In this document: piece after piece, positions 7,871 through 10,259 of the stretch
How positions within the stretch are numbered: position 1 is the stretch's first letter
How the letters are laid out: every line of letters begins with the position of its first letter
From: Euperipatoides rowelli
Taxonomy: Eukaryota > Onychophora > Udeonychophora > Euonychophora > Peripatopsidae
NCBI GenBank assembly: GCA_003024985.2
Contig: PXIH01S0024882.1
Strand: one strand, 5' to 3'
Length of the DNA: 10,259 bases
Made by a program: the position numbers and the translations under genes
Notes under the pieces: generated by a model
Databases searched by the model: none
Seen by the model: only the letters and a program-made list of their open reading frames with translations
What the model was told of the DNA's origin: nothing

Positions 7871-7957
7871 TTGGAATTTTTTTTTTTAATTTATTAAAAA
7901 TGGCGGAGAATAGGCGGCCATCTTGGAAATTTTTTTTTTTAAAATTTAAATTTATTT
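7871..7957. repeat. Opposed YY1-like sites between two T-tract repeats
   Basis: AAAAATGGCGG (7896-7906) and GGCGGCCATCTTGG (7912-7925) are YY1-like words on opposite strands, 5 bp apart. On both sides stands the same sequence, TTGGAA followed by 12 T, then AA/TTTA-rich wording (7871-7895 and 7923-7957), giving a repeat offset of about 52 bp. It probably continues the decay products of cluster 2. Confidence 0.6.
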
Positions 7958-8142
7958 AAAATAATGGACAAGATGGTGAACATCTTATCACATGACCATC
8001 AAGTACTAGAAAGATGGGGTTTGAAGTTCTATCTAATTTTCATATGTCATAGTGTAACATGCCAGAACATGTAGAGGGCACACATTAGAACAAGCAAAAG
8101 GCAGGGGAATTGTCAGGCGCTATGTAAGTATGCAACAATCAC

Positions 8143-8162
8143 TGATTTGTCTGAACAAATCA
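8143..8162. promoter_or_regulatory. 20-bp dyad just upstream of the D1 TATA box
   Basis: TGATTTGT-CTGA-ACAAATCA is a perfect inverted repeat (8-bp arms, 4-bp centre) that ends 18 bp before the TATA box at 8181. Its size and place fit a binding site for a dimeric regulator. No known factor was assigned. Confidence 0.45.
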
Positions 8163-8180
8163 CATGGGGGTACTATACCA

Positions 8181-8188
8181 TATAAAAA
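8181..8188 (+). promoter_or_regulatory. TATA box of D1
   Basis: TATAAAAA lies in the context ACCATATAAAAAACCC. A start 25-30 bp downstream would fall near 8208-8213 (GTCAAT), giving a leader of about 25 nt before the ATG at 8236. Distance and wording are similar in style to the box before E. Confidence 0.6.
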
Positions 8189-8235
8189 ACCCATGAAATA
8201 ATTAAAAGTCAATATTTTCTTGAGAGTCATTGAGA

Positions 8236-8484
8236 ATGAACCCTAACATTATTTCAACTGGAGTAGAAGACCACAATGTTATGTCCAGCGTTGAGATGGA
8301 GACCTTAATGAACCAAGAGATATACAGACTATTAGTGACATTGATGCAGGCAGAGATCACCGATCTTGAGCAACAAATCACCACTCAAACTGATGTTCTA
8401 TTTCTTGCTACTAGATAGAAATTGAAACTTGAGAAGCAATTAGAGGTCAAGAAAAAAGAACTTGTTATGTATAAAATTAAATAA
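8236..8484 (+). pseudogene. D1: short coiled-coil protein, one premature stop
   Basis: ATG 8236 opens a frame of 60 codons (MNPNIISTGVEDHNVMSS) to TAG 8416-8418, then continues in the same frame for 21 codons to TAA 8482-8484. Residues from about 20 onward are rich in Glu, Gln, Leu, Met and Lys with heptad-like spacing, including LMQAEITDLEQQI before the TAG and LEKQLEVKKKEL after it, so the stop most likely interrupts one coiled coil of about 80 residues. There is no signal peptide or membrane segment. The start is chosen because it is the first ATG after the TATA box. The family is not recognised. It could be a first exon of D2: a pyrimidine-rich stretch ending in TAG stands at 8526-8558, though no donor gives a matching phase convincingly. 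Confidence 0.6.
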
Positions 8485-8557
8485 TTTTTCTAAGAGTAAT
8501 ATATTATTAGACGTTGGATATTAATTTTTTACTCTTTTCTCTATTTCATTATTTATA
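8485..8557 (+). other. Gap between D1 and D2; possible intron end
   Basis: TTTTTTACTCTTTTCTCTATTTCATTATTTATAG ends exactly where the D2 frame opens and resembles a 3' splice site. Candidate donors (AGAGTAAT at 8494, ATGTATAA at 8467) do not join D1 to D2 in a frame that stays open. It can equally be a short intergenic gap, since no TATA box precedes D2. Confidence 0.3.
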
Positions 8558-9250
8558 GAAAATTTCAAGCCCTTTATGCCACAACCTGAAGTGATCACCA
8601 TTACTCATTCTCCGATGCAATCACCAATCTTACCCAGATGCTGAGACTGAAACAAACTGATGACTGTTGCATTTGGAAATAATTTCATCCAGCAAGTGTT
8701 TTATTGTAGGAAGCATAAAAATGCAGGTATTTTGAGTGTGATTATTTCACGAAAGAGAATTCCGATTATTGTGGTATTACCGATCACGACTATGATGGGT
8801 TTGCACAAATAATGCCTGATATCTATGAGTATGAACTCACTTGATTACCATCTCTAGACTCCACCATAATACCATCACTAGATTTCATCTTCCCTTCACT
8901 GGACTCCTTCTTATCAACTACAATGCTGACATCAATGCAAAATGAACAAGAATGTACATCTACTCCAGATGAGATAGCATCTACCCAGGATGAGATACAA
9001 TCTACCCAGGATGTGATTGCCTCTACACCGGATAATCAATACATTCTTAGATCATTAATCTCTCAACAAATGAAGAGATTATGATACCTCTTGTGACCAG
9101 CCTGAAAATGAAGGGAGATATTTCTGCAGTGAACATTACCCATGTAATCAATTGGGACACCCGGAACTCTACTACAAATACTACTGGGTTAAAATCCCAT
9201 TAAAGGCAAATGATATATATTTCACTCATGAAAAGAAAAACGAAATGTGA
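8558..9250 (+). pseudogene. D2: decayed Cys-rich protein with two related motifs and a repeat-rich linker
   Basis: About 230 codons run through frames 2, 1 and 2: 8558 to about 8722 (first ATG 8576; TGA at 8642 and 8648; second ATG 8660), 8722 to 9076 (TGA at 8842), and 9077 to TGA 9248-9250. The first Cys-rich part contains FYCRKHKNAG and, after the frame change, RYFECDYFTKENSDYCG. The last part contains NEGRYFCSEHYPCNQLGHP. Both share Cys, then N-x-G, then RYF with a nearby Cys, which suggests a duplicated small domain, perhaps zinc-binding. The linker has PSLD three times and four 7-residue repeats (STPDEIA type). No signal or membrane segment is visible. Family unknown; matching motifs in different frames argue strongly for a real former gene. 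Confidence 0.68.
8959..9039 (+). repeat. 21-bp coding tandem repeat in D2
   Basis: Four units start at 8959, 8980, 9001 and 9022 (the last partial), each beginning TCTAC and encoding Ser-Thr-Pro/Gln-Asp. The period is seven codons, and the frame is kept through all units, as expected of a repeat that expanded while the gene was translated. Confidence 0.85.
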
Positions 9251-9275
9251 AAAACCTCAACCTAAAAAGTATCGA

Positions 9276-9415
9276 CCAATCAAACCAAAGAAGTAATCTC
9301 TTTGGTTCATATCTTCTCAGACAATTAAACCCAAGAAGTAATGTGATTAGTTCATATCTTCTCAGCCAATCAAACCCAAGAAGTAATCGCATTGGTTTAT
9401 ATCTTCTCAACCAAT
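9276..9415 (+). repeat. 45-bp tandem repeat with CCAAT boxes, promoter-proximal
   Basis: Full units at 9276-9320, 9321-9365 and 9366-9410, with a fourth beginning at 9411 (CCAATCA), have an exact 45-bp period with substitutions only. Each starts (C)CAATCAAACC and contains AAGAAGTAAT and TATCTTCTCA; units 1 and 3 also have TTGG, a reversed CCAAT half. In unit 1 AACCAAAGA (9283-9291) pairs with TCTTTGGTT (9299-9307). Four CCAAT-type words thus stand 20 to 160 bp before the E TATA box. The layout resembles enhancer/origin repeats (hrs) of arthropod DNA viruses, by analogy only. Because 45 is a multiple of three, 60-codon frames run through it on both strands; they are by-products. Confidence 0.85.
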
Positions 9416-9435
9416 CATATAAGAGATGAGAGTAC

Positions 9436-9446
9436 TATATAAAAAT
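9436..9446 (+). promoter_or_regulatory. TATA box of E
   Basis: TATATAAAAAT follows 21 bp after the last CCAAT. A start 25-30 bp downstream would fall near 9463-9472 (CATTATTTCACTG), leaving a leader of about 65-70 nt that includes the 17-bp duplication. Confidence 0.65.
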
Positions 9447-9490
9447 CAAAATTTTTTCTATCATTATTTCACTGATGATACTAACGAGTT

Positions 9491-9524
9491 GAACTGTGTG
9501 CTATTTTGAACTGTGTGCTATTTT
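9491..9524 (+). repeat. 17-bp perfect tandem duplication in the E leader
   Basis: GAACTGTGTGCTATTTT occurs twice back to back (9491-9507, 9508-9524), 12 bp before the E start codon. The copies are identical, so the duplication is recent or kept by selection. Confidence 0.95.
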
Positions 9525-9535
9525 ATTGAAGCATC

Positions 9536-10246
9536 ATGGATTATTCCATCGTACCTGAAAATAGAAATTCACCACAAACTATGAACCATTATGCCGATAT
9601 ACTCTATCAACCAGGTGATGAGCCTACCAATCATTATGCGGATCCGCTTCCAGTCTATCAACCATCTAACAGGAAACAATCATCCTCACTACTGACTGCA
9701 GGAGTACACCCTGAAGGTAATACTCCAATGGACTTTAATGAAATTCAAACTTTGATGTATCTTCTAAGATCAAAAATGGGAAAAAAAATTAATTTCAAAG
9801 AACAGTTAACTTGTGAATGTTATACTCATATTAAATGTGTTTATGCCATGATGAAATAACTACAAATGAAACTTGAACTCTCACACTCATCAACATGGGA
9901 CTCTATTAATCATTTCAACTTTATGCAGTATATACAATACACCAGTCCATATATTTTAATTTGATTTATATGTATTAAGAAAGAAATCCAGACTTAACTC
10001 CTGAAAAGCTGAAATTCAAAGCTAAAAAATTACTTTCTAAAAGACTGTTACAAGAGACTATATTTATGACTTTAAATCAATCCGGAATGATTGCTAATGT
10101 TATAGATATTGATTACTATGTAAATAAATTGATTAAAAATCCACCTTTACATTCCATTTACTTCTAAGAAAGAAATGGAATTTATTCTCATGTTAAAAAT
10201 AATAAAGTTTTTATTTCAAGATGTGATTAATGAATTAAATAAATAA
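9536..10246 (+). pseudogene. E: decayed protein of about 236 residues, unknown family
   Basis: ATG 9536 is the first ATG after the TATA box (MDYSIVPENRNSPQTM). Frame 2 is open for 107 codons to TAA 9857-9859 and then on to TGA near 9959 (contains STWDSINHFNFMQYI). Frame 1 carries on from about 9977 to 10150 (NPDLTPEKLKFKAKKLL, then NVIDIDYYVNKLIKNPP). Frame 2 resumes and ends at TAA 10244-10246 (MEFILMLKIIKFLFQDVI). The N-terminal 50 residues are polar and Pro-rich with a doubled motif, NHYADILYQP and NHYADPLPVYQP. The C-terminal half is Lys- and Leu-rich and looks helical. There is no signal peptide or clear membrane segment. The one stop and two opposite frame changes could be decay or assembly error. 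Function unknown. Confidence 0.68.
10238..10243 (+). terminator. Polyadenylation signal abutting the E stop codon
   Basis: AATAAA directly precedes the TAA at 10244-10246, with a T-rich stretch after it. A second AATAAA lies at 10201-10206 inside the reading frame. Abutting stop and poly(A) signal is common in compact viral genomes, but AATAAA is frequent by chance in AT-rich DNA. Confidence 0.4.
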
Positions 10247-10259
10247 TTTTTTTCTTCTA

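Noticed and set aside
8055-8074. p53-like double half-site (TAACATGCCA GAACATGTAG)
   Set aside because: Each half matches only 8 of 10 consensus positions. Such matches occur by chance, and nothing else supports it.
8202-8384. 60-codon minus-strand frame
   Set aside because: It is the antisense of D1, which has a TATA box, ATG and coiled-coil composition.
9222-9429. Open frames of about 60 codons on both strands with 15-residue repeats
   Set aside because: They arise because the 45-bp repeat is a multiple of three. The repeats sit between the D2 stop and the E TATA box, where a control region is the better explanation.
1-10259. CRISPR arrays, tRNA or rRNA genes
   Set aside because: No spaced identical repeats with unique spacers, no recognisable cloverleaf and no rRNA-like conserved stretch were seen. 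The repeats present are contiguous tandem or degenerate promoter-motif units.

Overview
The window reads as AT-rich animal nuclear DNA, probably from a marine invertebrate. It has long A/T homopolymers, microsatellites, two unresolved bases (4955 and 6614), vertebrate-type TATA, CCAAT and AATAAA signals, and clusters of motifs resembling metazoan ZNF143, YY1 and ETS sites. The host cannot be named from the sequence. There is no long intact gene: every plausible coding stretch is broken by stops and frame changes. In DNA this AT-rich, open frames of about 60 codons arise by chance, so the relics were called from chained same-strand frames, purine-rich first codon positions, repeated protein motifs and gene layout, not from length alone.

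Layout. 1-2333: AT-rich non-coding DNA with a 26-bp tandem repeat (1276), a G-quadruplex-prone C-rich strip (1781-1828) and a perfect 18-bp inverted repeat (1842-1905). 2334-6002: a dense block of decayed coding stretches on both strands: relic A (-, 2334-2708), relic P (+, 2941-3526), relic B (-, 3557-4954) and relic C (-, 5211-5779, with a further fragment to 6002). A and P are divergent; P and B end 30 bp apart, tail to tail. Such spacing suits a compact large DNA virus or virus-like element better than a host gene with introns. P carries one DxD motif that weakly recalls archaeo-eukaryotic primases. 6056-7957: two clusters of a degenerate repeat built from ZNF143-like, YY1-like and ETS-like sites.

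8143-10246: the best preserved part. Two transcription units each follow a strong TATA box. The first holds a short coiled-coil ORF (D1, 8236) and then a repeat-bearing, Cys-rich relic (D2, to 9250). The second (E, 9536-10246) encodes about 236 residues and ends in a TAA directly abutting an AATAAA signal. Between D2 and E lie three exact-period 45-bp repeats, each with CCAAT-type boxes and a dyad, placed just upstream of the E TATA box. This recalls the homologous-region enhancers of large arthropod DNA viruses.

Best overall inference: an endogenised, decaying segment of a large DNA virus or virus-like mobile element, whose family could not be recognised by eye, lying next to a host repeat rich in promoter motifs. 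Translating each relic segment and searching profile databases is the decisive test.
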